Shown one piece after another: positions 31,641 to 37,907 of a DNA stretch of 37,907 bases. A program made the position numbers and the translations under genes. Numbering within the stretch: position 1 is the stretch's first letter; each line of letters starts with the position of its first letter. The notes beneath the pieces were generated by a model, which was not told the origin of the DNA, made no database searches, and saw only the letters and a list, made by a program, of their open reading frames with translations. The DNA comes from Streptomyces cucumeris. Lineage in GTDB: Bacteria > Actinomycetota > Actinomycetes > Streptomycetales > Streptomycetaceae. The stretch lies in the NCBI RefSeq assembly GCF_024295805.1, contig NZ_JANCLX010000031.1:1-37907 (forward strand), read 5' to 3'.

Positions 31641-32954
31641 ATGCACCACGATGTGATCGTGCTGGGCGCCGGTCTGGCCGGGCTCACGGCCGCCCGCGAC
31701 CTGACCGCCGGTGGCACCGACGTCCTGGTCCTGGAGGCCAGGGACCGGGTCGGCGGCCGGGTCGAGCAGACCCGGCTGCCGGACGGCCGCACCGTCCAGC
31801 TGGGCGGGGAGGTGGTGGGCCGCGCCCACACCGCCTACCTGGGGCTCGCCGGGGAACTGGGCCTGACCCTGGTCCCCAGCTATGTCGCCGAGCCCGGCAA
31901 GATCACCCGGGCCACTCCGGAGGGCCGGTCCGCCGGGCATCCACCCCACTGGTTCGGCCCCGGCGACCTGGCCGAACACGAGCGGCTCAGCGCCGAGTTC
32001 GTGGCCCTGTCCGCGGGCGTCGACCCGGACGACCCCTGGTCGCACCCGGAATCCGCCGCGCTGGACCGGCTCTCGGTGGGTGGCTGGCTGCGGTCCCGGC
32101 ACGCCTCCCCCGCCGTCGTCCGGCTCTGGGAGATCGGCCAGCTCGCCCTGGCCGACGGCTCCTGCGAGCGGACCTCGCTGCTGGCGGCGCTCCGCAAGAA
32201 CGCCGCGGTACCGAGCTCCGGCCACTACGACTACGACGACTGGGAGGGACTCCGGCTGGCCGATGGATCCGCCACCCTCGCCGAGGTGATGGGCCGCGAA
32301 CTGGGCCCGCGCGTCCGCCTCGGCTCACCCGTGGCCGCCCTCGACATCGCCCCCGGCCGCTGCGCGGTGCGCCTGGCCACGGGCGAGACCCTCACCGCGG
32401 GGGCCGTGGTCAGCGCCCTGCCGGTGGGCCCGCTGCGCTCGGTGGCGATCACCGGGGTCAGCCAGGCTCGGCTGGCCTCACTGCACCGTCAGCGCCAGGC
32501 GGTGGCGGCGAAGTTCACCGCCGTCTACACCGAGCCGTTCTGGCGCGACGCCGGACTCAGCGGGCTCTCGGAGTGCGAGGGCGTCCTCGGCTCGACCTGG
32601 CCGCAGAGCGACGGGGTGCTGTCCGCCCTGGTGCCCCCCGAGCGCTACGGGGTGCTGCTGGGCACCCCGCCGCAACTGCGCACCCCCGAACTGCTCGAGG
32701 AGATGGCCGGGATGTTCGGCGACCGCGCCCGCTCACCACTCGCCTGCCACCTGCGGCTGTGGGGCAGTGACCCCTGGACCCAGGGGTACGTCACCCAGTG
32801 GACACCGGGCGAGGTGATGGCCGTGGGCCCACTGCACGGCACACATGAACCGCCGTTCTACGTATGCGGCTCCGATCAGTGGGTGGCGGGCTACATGGAA
32901 GGCGCGGTGCGCACCGGACGCGCCGCCGCCCGGGAGGTGCTGAGCCGTGGCTGA
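31641..32954 (+). CDS. FAD-dependent amine oxidase (monoamine/putrescine oxidase family)
   Basis: A 437-aa flavoprotein. The dinucleotide-binding motif GAGLAGLTAA lies at about 9-18, LEARDRVGGR at about 31-40, LGGEVVGRAHTAYLGLAGELGL next, and the C-terminal flavin segment CGSDQWVAGYMEGAVRTG at about 409-426. This is the amine oxidase fold of putrescine, tyramine and monoamine oxidases, which turn an amine into an aldehyde with release of ammonia or a smaller amine and H2O2. No SGGC-type covalent flavin Cys is seen, so FAD is probably non-covalent. The start ATG follows GAAGGA. Its stop overlaps the aldehyde dehydrogenase start by eight bases, coupling aldehyde formation to removal. Confidence 0.9.
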   Translation: MHHDVIVLGAGLAGLTAARDLTAGGTDVLVLEARDRVGGRVEQTRLPDGRTVQLGGEVVGRAHTAYLGLAGELGLTLVPSYVAEPGKITRATPEGRSAGHPPHWFGPGDLAEHERLSAEFVALSAGVDPDDPWSHPESAALDRLSVGGWLRSRHASPAVVRLWEIGQLALADGSCERTSLLAALRKNAAVPSSGHYDYDDWEGLRLADGSATLAEVMGRELGPRVRLGSPVAALDIAPGRCAVRLATGETLTAGAVVSALPVGPLRSVAITGVSQARLASLHRQRQAVAAKFTAVYTEPFWRDAGLSGLSECEGVLGSTWPQSDGVLSALVPPERYGVLLGTPPQLRTPELLEEMAGMFGDRARSPLACHLRLWGSDPWTQGYVTQWTPGEVMAVGPLHGTHEPPFYVCGSDQWVAGYMEGAVRTGRAAAREVLSRG

Positions 32955-34377
32955 CCGTACGCACTCCTCGGTCCTGAACCACATCGACGGCGCCGATGTG
33001 GCGGCCGCCTCCGGCGCCACGATGCGGCTGGTGAACCCGGCCACCGGCGCGGTCTGCGGCACCGCGCCGCTGTCCGGCGCGGCGGATGTGTACGCGGCGG
33101 GCCGGGCGGCGCGCGACGCCTTCGACTCCTGGTCGCTCACCACGCCGCTGGAGCGGCAGACCGCTCTGCTGCGGATCGCCGACGCCATGGAGCGCCACGC
33201 CGACGCGCTGGTGGAGGCCGAGGTCGCCGACACCGGCAAACCGTACGCCGCGTTCCGGGACGACGAACTGCCCCCGACCATCGACGTACTGCGCTTCTTC
33301 GCCGGTGCCGCCCGCAACCTGCCGGGCGTCGCGGCGGCCGAGTACACCCCGGGCCGCACCTCGGTGCTGCGCCGCGAACCGGTCGGGGTGTGCGCCCAGA
33401 TCACCCCGTGGAACTACCCGCTGATGATGGCGGTGTGGAAGATCGCCCCGGCGCTGGCCGCGGGCAACACCGTGGTGCTCAAACCCTCCGACACCACACC
33501 CCGGTCCACGGTCGCGCTCGCGCGGCTCGCCGCCGAGCACCTGCCGCCGGGGGTGCTGAACGTGGTGTGCGGGGACCGGGACACCGGCCGGGCGCTGGTC
33601 TCGCATCCGGAGGTGCGTCTGGTCGCCCTCACCGGCAGCGCGCGGGCCGGGCGGGAGGTCGCCACCGCGGCGGCCGCCGACCTCAAACGCCTGCACCTCG
33701 AACTCGGCGGCAACGCACCGGCCCTGATCCACGAGGACGCCGATCTCGACGACGCCGTCGAGCAGTTGGCGGCGCTGTCCTTCTACAACGCCGGACAGGA
33801 CTGCACCGCGGCCACCCGGTTCCTCGTCCACGAGCGGGTCCACGACGCCTTCGTGGACGCCTTCGCGGCCGCTGCCGCACGGCAGCGGCCCGGCGGCCCC
33901 GATGACACCGCAGCCGCCTTCGGCCCGCTCAACAGCGCGGAGCACCTGCGTACGGTCCGTGGCGCGCTGGACCGGCTCCCGGACCACGCACAGGTGGTGG
34001 CGGGAGGGTCCGCCGTGGACCGCCCCGGCTTCTTCCACGAGGCGACGGTGGTGACGGGGGTGCGCCAGAACGACGAGATCGTCCAGGGCGAGTTGTTCGG
34101 CCCGGTGGTGACCGTCCAGCCGTTCGCCGACGAGGCGGAGGCGCTGCGCCTGGCCAATGGGGTACCGCAGGGGCTCGCCGCCAGTGTGTGGACCCGGGAC
34201 CACGACCGCGCCATGCGCGCGGGCCGGGGGCTGCGCACCGGCATCGTCTGGGTCAACACCCACGGCACCACGGTCTCCGAACTGCCGCACGGCGGCGTCC
34301 GGCACTCCGGCTACGGGAGCGATCTGTCGCTGGGCGGACTGCTGGACTACACCCAGCCCAAGCATCTGATGCTCTGA
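32947..34377 (+). CDS. Aldehyde dehydrogenase, aminobutyraldehyde/betaine-aldehyde type
   Basis: A 476-aa NAD(P)-dependent aldehyde dehydrogenase with the oxyanion Asn in TPWNYP (about 156), the general base Glu in LELGGN (about 252) and the nucleophile Cys in NAGQDCTA (about 286). NTVVLKPSDTTP binds the cofactor. The sequence resembles gamma-aminobutyraldehyde and betaine-aldehyde dehydrogenases, which oxidise aminoaldehydes to amino acids. The start GTG lies inside the end of the amine oxidase gene. It would convert aldehydes from the amine oxidase or from Rieske C-N cleavage to acids, which the ADP-forming synthetase of the divergent operon could then activate. It ends just before a strong hairpin. 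Confidence 0.92.
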   Translation: MADRTHSSVLNHIDGADVAAASGATMRLVNPATGAVCGTAPLSGAADVYAAGRAARDAFDSWSLTTPLERQTALLRIADAMERHADALVEAEVADTGKPYAAFRDDELPPTIDVLRFFAGAARNLPGVAAAEYTPGRTSVLRREPVGVCAQITPWNYPLMMAVWKIAPALAAGNTVVLKPSDTTPRSTVALARLAAEHLPPGVLNVVCGDRDTGRALVSHPEVRLVALTGSARAGREVATAAAADLKRLHLELGGNAPALIHEDADLDDAVEQLAALSFYNAGQDCTAATRFLVHERVHDAFVDAFAAAAARQRPGGPDDTAAAFGPLNSAEHLRTVRGALDRLPDHAQVVAGGSAVDRPGFFHEATVVTGVRQNDEIVQGELFGPVVTVQPFADEAEALRLANGVPQGLAASVWTRDHDRAMRAGRGLRTGIVWVNTHGTTVSELPHGGVRHSGYGSDLSLGGLLDYTQPKHLML

Positions 34378-34382
34378 GACAC

Positions 34383-34427
34383 CCGCCGCCGTCCGCCGCC
34401 CTCCCCCTGGGGTGCGGACGGCGGCGG
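34383..34427. terminator. Strong bidirectional hairpin between convergent genes
   Basis: CCGCCGCCGTCCGC and GCGGACGGCGGCGG form a perfect 14-bp stem around a 17-base loop, six bases after the aldehyde dehydrogenase stop and 26 bases from the end of the convergent regulator gene. It is symmetric and lacks a T-tract, so it probably terminates both transcripts. Confidence 0.8.
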
Positions 34428-34452
34428 GGCCGTTCCCGTGGGGATGGCCGCC

Positions 34453-35313
34453 TCAGCGGGGCACGGGGTGGGCGGCCGGGTCCAGGCGGAGCAGGGCCTC
34501 CTCGTCGGCGGAGCCGGCCGGGGCCTGGTAGACGACCAGACGCTGGCCACCGCTGCGGGCGAGGGTCATCACCTCGAACGTCAGCGTCATCATGCCCACC
34601 TTGGGGTGCTGGAAAGTCTTCTGGCCGCCGCCACGCTCCCGGACCTCGTAACGGTTCCAGATCTCGGCGAACTCCGGTGACTTCAGGAGGAGTTCGCCGA
34701 CCAGAGCGGCCAGGCGCGGCGCGTCGGGATCGGCGCCCCCGACCGCCCGCAGATGGGCGGCCGACTGGGCGACCGTCTCCTTCCAAGGGACGTAGAGCGT
34801 ACGGCCCACCGGGTGCAGGAAGAGATACCGGGTGATGTTGCGCTGCTCGGCGGGCCAGTCCCACAGGCCCGGCAGCAGGCCGCGGCCGGGCGTGTTGGCG
34901 GCCAGGCAGTAGTTGTACGCGTCGACGACGTACGCGGGCATCGGACGCAGCCGCTCCAGCATCTGGTGGACCGACTCACGCACCGTGTCGGCGGCGACCG
35001 GCCGCGGCTCGGTGAACCGGCCGGAGGCCAGCTCCGCCAGGTCGTGCAGCCGCTCGTGCGCATCACCGCACAGCCGCAGAGCACGGCTGATGGCGTCGAT
35101 GACGGCCGCGGAGGGGTTGGTCTCGCGGCCGCGCTCCAGACGTGTGTAGTAGTCGACGCTCACACCCGCGAGCGTGGCCAGTTCCTCGCGGCGGAGGCCG
35201 GGGGTACGGCGGATGCCCGCGCCGGGCGGCAGTCCGGCCTCCTCGGGGCTGACCAGGGCCCGCCGCGCTCGGAGGTATCTGCCCAGTTCCGTACCGCTGT
35301 TGCCGTCGTTCAT
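34453..35313 (-). CDS. XRE-family regulator with MmyB-like ligand-binding domain
   Basis: A 286-aa regulator. An N-terminal XRE helix-turn-helix (about 8-75) contains RREELATLAGVSVDYYTRLERGRETNPS. The C-terminal domain (about 105-275) has the MmyB/MLTR-LBD pattern AYNYCLAANTPGRGLLPGLWDW, NITRYLFLHP and FQHPKVGMMTLTFEVM. This class is abundant in Streptomyces and often controls a neighbouring oxidoreductase or transporter. The domain in MmyB binds a fatty-acid-like ligand. The start ATG at 35313 is chosen because the HTH begins directly after it. It is divergent from the MFS exporter gene, which is its most likely target. Confidence 0.9.
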   Translation of the reverse strand: MNDGNSGTELGRYLRARRALVSPEEAGLPPGAGIRRTPGLRREELATLAGVSVDYYTRLERGRETNPSAAVIDAISRALRLCGDAHERLHDLAELASGRFTEPRPVAADTVRESVHQMLERLRPMPAYVVDAYNYCLAANTPGRGLLPGLWDWPAEQRNITRYLFLHPVGRTLYVPWKETVAQSAAHLRAVGGADPDAPRLAALVGELLLKSPEFAEIWNRYEVRERGGGQKTFQHPKVGMMTLTFEVMTLARSGGQRLVVYQAPAGSADEEALLRLDPAAHPVPR

Positions 35314-35609
35314 GCGTCCATTGTCCCAGGCGCCCGGGGCCGCTGGGGGGCCGTGGCAGGGCCCGGAACGGGGCTCCCCGGCGAACGGCGGCCTGCCGCG
35401 GCGGCGGTCCTCGCGCCAGAGTGGGTGGTGTCGCGGGACGGCCCGTCCCCGCGGTCCCAGGGGGTGCACGGCACCGGACCGCGGACGTGGGGGCGGTGGC
35501 CGTCCCGTCACACCGTTTCCGCGAGGTGGCTCACGGGACCGGCCCCTGACCGGGGCGGTCCCGCGAAGCCCGCTTCGCCGCCACCCTTCTCGTTCGCCAG
35601 GAGACTTCC
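35314..35609. promoter_or_regulatory. Divergent region between XRE regulator and MFS exporter, with stacked hairpins
   Basis: At 35534-35563 CGGGACC-G-GCCCC and GGGGC-GGTCCCG form a stem of about 12 bp with one bulged G. At 35563-35578 GCGAAG and CTTCGC form a second stem with a four-base loop. Both lie in the probable leader of the exporter gene, directly before its CAGGAG ribosome binding site. They could be a transcript-level control element or operators. A further GGGACG/CGTCCC repeat lies near 35437-35451. No clear -35/-10 was identified. Confidence 0.45.
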
Positions 35610-37088
35610 GTGAGCGTCACCACCGGGCACGACCGCGTGCCGTCCACCGCACCGGACCCGTCGGCGGTGCCTCCCTCGGCGCAGCGTGCCGTGGCCGCCG
35701 CCACGGCCGGTTCCGGTACCGGCCATGACGACGCCCCCGGCCGCCCCGGCGCCGCGCTGGTCGCCGCCCTGCTCGGCTTCACCGTCATCACCGTCGACGT
35801 GTCCGCCGTGAACCTCGCCCTGCCCGCCATCCGGGACCACCTCCACGCCGGGATGTCCGGCCTCCAATGGGTGGTGGACGGCTACACCCTGATGTTCGCC
35901 GCGCTGATGCTCTCCGCCGGTGCCCTCGCCGACCGGGCCGGGGCGCGGCGTGCGTACGGCTGGGGCGTGGCGCTGTTCACGCTGGCCTCGCTGGGCTGTG
36001 CCCTCGCCCCGGGTATCGGCACCCTGGTGGCGGCCCGGATTCTCCAGGGCGGCGCGGCGGCTGTCGTGATGCCCGCCTCCCTGGCCCTGATCCGGCAGGC
36101 GTACCCCGACGCCCGGCACCGGGCCCGCGCCATCGCCCTGTGGACGGTGGGCGGTTCGGTGGCGATGGCGGCCGGTCCCGTCCTCGGCGGGACCCTCACC
36201 CAGACCGCGGGCTGGCGTTCGGTGTTCCTGCTGAACCTGCCGGTGGGGGCGGTGATCCTGCTGCTCCTCACCCGGGTGGCGCGCTCACCGCGCAGGCCCG
36301 CGCCGCTGGATCTGCCGGGTCAGCTCACCGCGGTGGTGGCGCTCGCCGGTCTCGCTCTCGGTGTGATCGAGGGCGGACACGAGGGGTGGACGAGCACCGT
36401 GGCCCTGAGCGGGTTCGCCGCCGCGGCCGCCGGCGCTCTCGCCTTCCCGTGGGTGGAGCGACGCCACCGCGCGCCGATGGTGCCACCGGCCATGCTCCGG
36501 CGTCGTGAGGTGTCCGTGTCGCTCGCCGTGGGCTTCGCCATCAACGCCGGTTTCTACGGTGTGGTGTTCCTGCTGGGCCTCTACTGCCAGGAGTTGCGGG
36601 GCATGTCGGGGATCGCGACGGGTCTGATGTTCGTCCCGCTGTCGGTGCTCATCACCAGCACCAACCTCGTCTCCCCGCGCCTGGCCGAACGGATCGGCCG
36701 GCGGCCGGTGATCGTCACCGGACAGGTCATCCTGGCCGTGGCGATGTTCGCCCTGCTGCCGCTCACCGCGGACACCCCGCTCTGGCTCGTGCTGTTGCTG
36801 CTCGCGCCGACCGGCATCGGCGGGGCGCTCGCGGTGCCCGCGCTGACCGCCCTGCTGATGGACAGTGTGCCGGGCGACCGGGCGGGGACGGCCTCCGGCC
36901 TGCTCAACGCCCTGCGCCAGACCGGCGGCGCGCTCGTGGTCGCCCTCTTCGGATCGCTGCTCGCCGCCTCCGGGGACGAGACGTTCTCACTCCCGGGGAT
37001 GCGCACGGGTCTGCTGGCGGTGGGACTGCTGCTCTGCGCCACCGCGGCGGTGGCGGCGGCGCTGCTGCCGCGGGACAGCAGGGTGTGA
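35610..37088 (+). CDS. MFS drug exporter, DHA2 type (14 transmembrane helices)
   Basis: A 492-aa major facilitator. After a polar 45-residue N-terminus come about 14 hydrophobic helices. Family motifs are LGFTVITVDVSAVNLALPAI in helix 1, ADRAGARRAYG (motif A, about 105-115), ARILQGGAAAVVMPASLALI (motif B region) and VLGGTLTQTAGWRSVFLLNLP (motif C/D region). These are typical of DHA2 proton antiporters that export antibiotics or disinfectants. The GTG start follows CAGGAG. It is divergent from the XRE regulator, an arrangement typical for inducible efflux. The transported compound is unknown. Confidence 0.92.
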   Translation: MSVTTGHDRVPSTAPDPSAVPPSAQRAVAAATAGSGTGHDDAPGRPGAALVAALLGFTVITVDVSAVNLALPAIRDHLHAGMSGLQWVVDGYTLMFAALMLSAGALADRAGARRAYGWGVALFTLASLGCALAPGIGTLVAARILQGGAAAVVMPASLALIRQAYPDARHRARAIALWTVGGSVAMAAGPVLGGTLTQTAGWRSVFLLNLPVGAVILLLLTRVARSPRRPAPLDLPGQLTAVVALAGLALGVIEGGHEGWTSTVALSGFAAAAAGALAFPWVERRHRAPMVPPAMLRRREVSVSLAVGFAINAGFYGVVFLLGLYCQELRGMSGIATGLMFVPLSVLITSTNLVSPRLAERIGRRPVIVTGQVILAVAMFALLPLTADTPLWLVLLLLAPTGIGGALAVPALTALLMDSVPGDRAGTASGLLNALRQTGGALVVALFGSLLAASGDETFSLPGMRTGLLAVGLLLCATAAVAAALLPRDSRV

Positions 37089-37135
37089 GCGGATACCGCC
37101 GCCCCCGCGGACCGAGCACACCGCCCGCCGGACGA

Positions 37136-37147
37136 ACGGATATCCGT
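37136..37147. promoter_or_regulatory. 12-bp perfect palindrome upstream of the DinB-type gene
   Basis: ACGGATATCCGT lies 48 bp after the exporter stop and about 85 bp before the DinB-type gene. A perfect AT-centred palindrome in this context is a candidate operator. No regulator can be assigned. Confidence 0.35.
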
Positions 37148-37189
37148 AAACGTCGGACACCGGGCCCCGTGCTGTGCCACGTTGACGCA

Positions 37190-37214
37190 GGAGAAGTGCA
37201 CAACGCACTTCTCC
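37190..37214 (+). promoter_or_regulatory. 10-5-10 inverted repeat just upstream of the DinB-type gene
   Basis: GGAGAAGTGC, ACAAC, GCACTTCTCC is a perfect inverted repeat that ends about eight bases before the AGGAGGG ribosome binding site. It could be an operator, or in RNA a hairpin that affects translation initiation. It is the strongest non-GC-run inverted repeat in this part of the window. Confidence 0.6.
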
Positions 37215-37232
37215 GCAGATCAGGAGGGCAGC

Positions 37233-37844
37233 ATGACCAACGGGGCAGAGGTTGCGCGCACGGACTGGCCGGTGCTGGAGGCAGCACACCAGGCACTGCG
37301 CGGCGCGATCCAGGAGATACCCATCGCCGACTGGGGGTTGCCCACCCCGTGCGAGGGGTGGAACGTGGCGCAGGTGCTGTTGCACGCGGCCGGGGACCAG
37401 CAGGCGTACGCGGCGTCGCTGACGGGAGGGCCGGGTCCGGCGTACAACCCGTTCGAGCCCGCCACGGCCTTCGACGGAGCACCCGAGGACGTACTCGAAC
37501 CCGCTCTCACCGCGGCCGCGGAGGCATGGGCCGGGGTGGAACACGACGCCGCCGAGGTGTCCGTGCCGATTCCGCCGATGAAGATGGCGGCGGAACTCGG
37601 CGTCAGCGCATGTGCGCTGGACGCCGCGGTGCACGCCTGGGACATCGCCGTGGCCACCGGACAGCCGTCGCCGCTGACCGCCGAGCTGGCCCGTCCGCTG
37701 CTCACCGCGGCACGTCAACTCGTCGAGCCCCTGCGCGGCTTCGCGTTCGGCCCGGCACTCCCGGCCGAGGAGGGCGACGACGATGTGGCCGCGCTGCTGC
37801 GCCACCTGGGCCGCCGCCCGGACTGGAGCCCGCCGGAGGCGTGA
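37233..37844 (+). CDS. DinB/TIGR03086-like putative metal-binding protein
   Basis: A 203-aa protein of the DinB/mycothiol-dependent maleylpyruvate isomerase-like fold. It has the typical N-terminal TPCEGWNVAQVLLHAAGDQQ (first His ligand at about 51) and the later ALDAAVHAWDIAVATG, with His and Asp in the usual second metal-site segment. TIGR03086-type relatives are common in actinobacteria, and many are thought to use mycothiol or another thiol; the reaction here is unknown. The start is the ATG after AGGAGGG; an in-frame start 17 codons upstream would run through the inverted repeat. Same strand as the MFS gene, 144 bp apart, so possibly independent. Confidence 0.85.
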   Translation: MTNGAEVARTDWPVLEAAHQALRGAIQEIPIADWGLPTPCEGWNVAQVLLHAAGDQQAYAASLTGGPGPAYNPFEPATAFDGAPEDVLEPALTAAAEAWAGVEHDAAEVSVPIPPMKMAAELGVSACALDAAVHAWDIAVATGQPSPLTAELARPLLTAARQLVEPLRGFAFGPALPAEEGDDDVAALLRHLGRRPDWSPPEA

Positions 37845-37907
37845 CCTGAGCGGGGGCCGGGCCCCGGCGGCGACGGGCGGGCCCCCGTGGGCCGGACGCC
37901 GCGCCCG
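37845..37907. other. Window end, no gene seen
   Basis: Only 63 bases follow the last stop codon. They contain a GC-rich inverted pattern (GGGGGCCGGGCCCC) that could begin a terminator for the DinB-type gene, but the window ends before it can be judged. Confidence 0.4.

Noticed and set aside
30342..32225. 627-aa open frame antisense to the ATPase and amine oxidase genes
   Set aside because: It is low-complexity shadow sequence; the plus-strand genes carry complete family motifs.

Overview
The window is high-GC actinobacterial DNA, almost certainly Streptomyces or a close relative. The signs are strong third-position G/C bias, Tat/lipoprotein substrate-binding proteins, a sugar importer operon with no ATPase gene of its own, a large ATPase-LuxR regulator, a mycothiol-type DinB protein and a DmdR1/IdeR-type iron box. 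Position 1 looks like a raw contig end: a long G run followed by a C run that is probably a sequencing artefact. All functional names come from reading motifs by eye; no database search was possible.

Layout. (1) 93-5507: a small membrane protein, a secreted protein of unknown function, an anti-sigma-type HATPase, a 784-aa NB-ARC/LuxR regulator and a DUF3515-like protein. (2) 5538-9224, minus strand: a HugZ/DUF2470-like protein behind an iron box, an Imm49-containing protein and a membrane fatty acid desaturase. (3) 9381-15250, minus strand: a tightly overlapping sugar operon encoding a lipoprotein binding protein, two permeases, a GH36-like alpha-galactosidase and a LacI repressor. It is headed by two 7-6-7 inverted repeats and diverges from a secreted putative glycosidase (15489-17456). 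(4) 17489-34377: two divergent operons that meet at a promoter region carrying two copies of one 20-bp operator. (5) 34453-37844: a MmyB-like XRE regulator divergent from a DHA2-type MFS exporter, then a DinB/TIGR03086-like protein.

The most interesting part is region 4. The minus-strand arm encodes an unrecognised 152-aa protein, a free-standing NuoF-like flavoprotein with an altered iron-sulfur motif, a 63-aa [3Fe-4S]-type ferredoxin, a fused ADP-forming acyl-CoA synthetase, two paralogous acyl-CoA dehydrogenases, a 3-hydroxyacyl-CoA dehydrogenase and a TetR regulator. The plus-strand arm encodes a Rieske oxygenase with the bridging-Glu signature of quaternary-amine enzymes, a complete PotABCD-type importer, an FAD amine oxidase and an aminoaldehyde-type dehydrogenase. 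Two back-to-back promoters, each overlapped by one operator copy, imply that both arms form one regulon. I infer a catabolic route in which a cationic amine or betaine is imported, oxidised by the Rieske enzyme (fed by the NuoF-like protein and ferredoxin) and/or the amine oxidase, converted from aldehyde to acid, activated with CoA and passed to beta-oxidation-like steps. The substrate is unknown.
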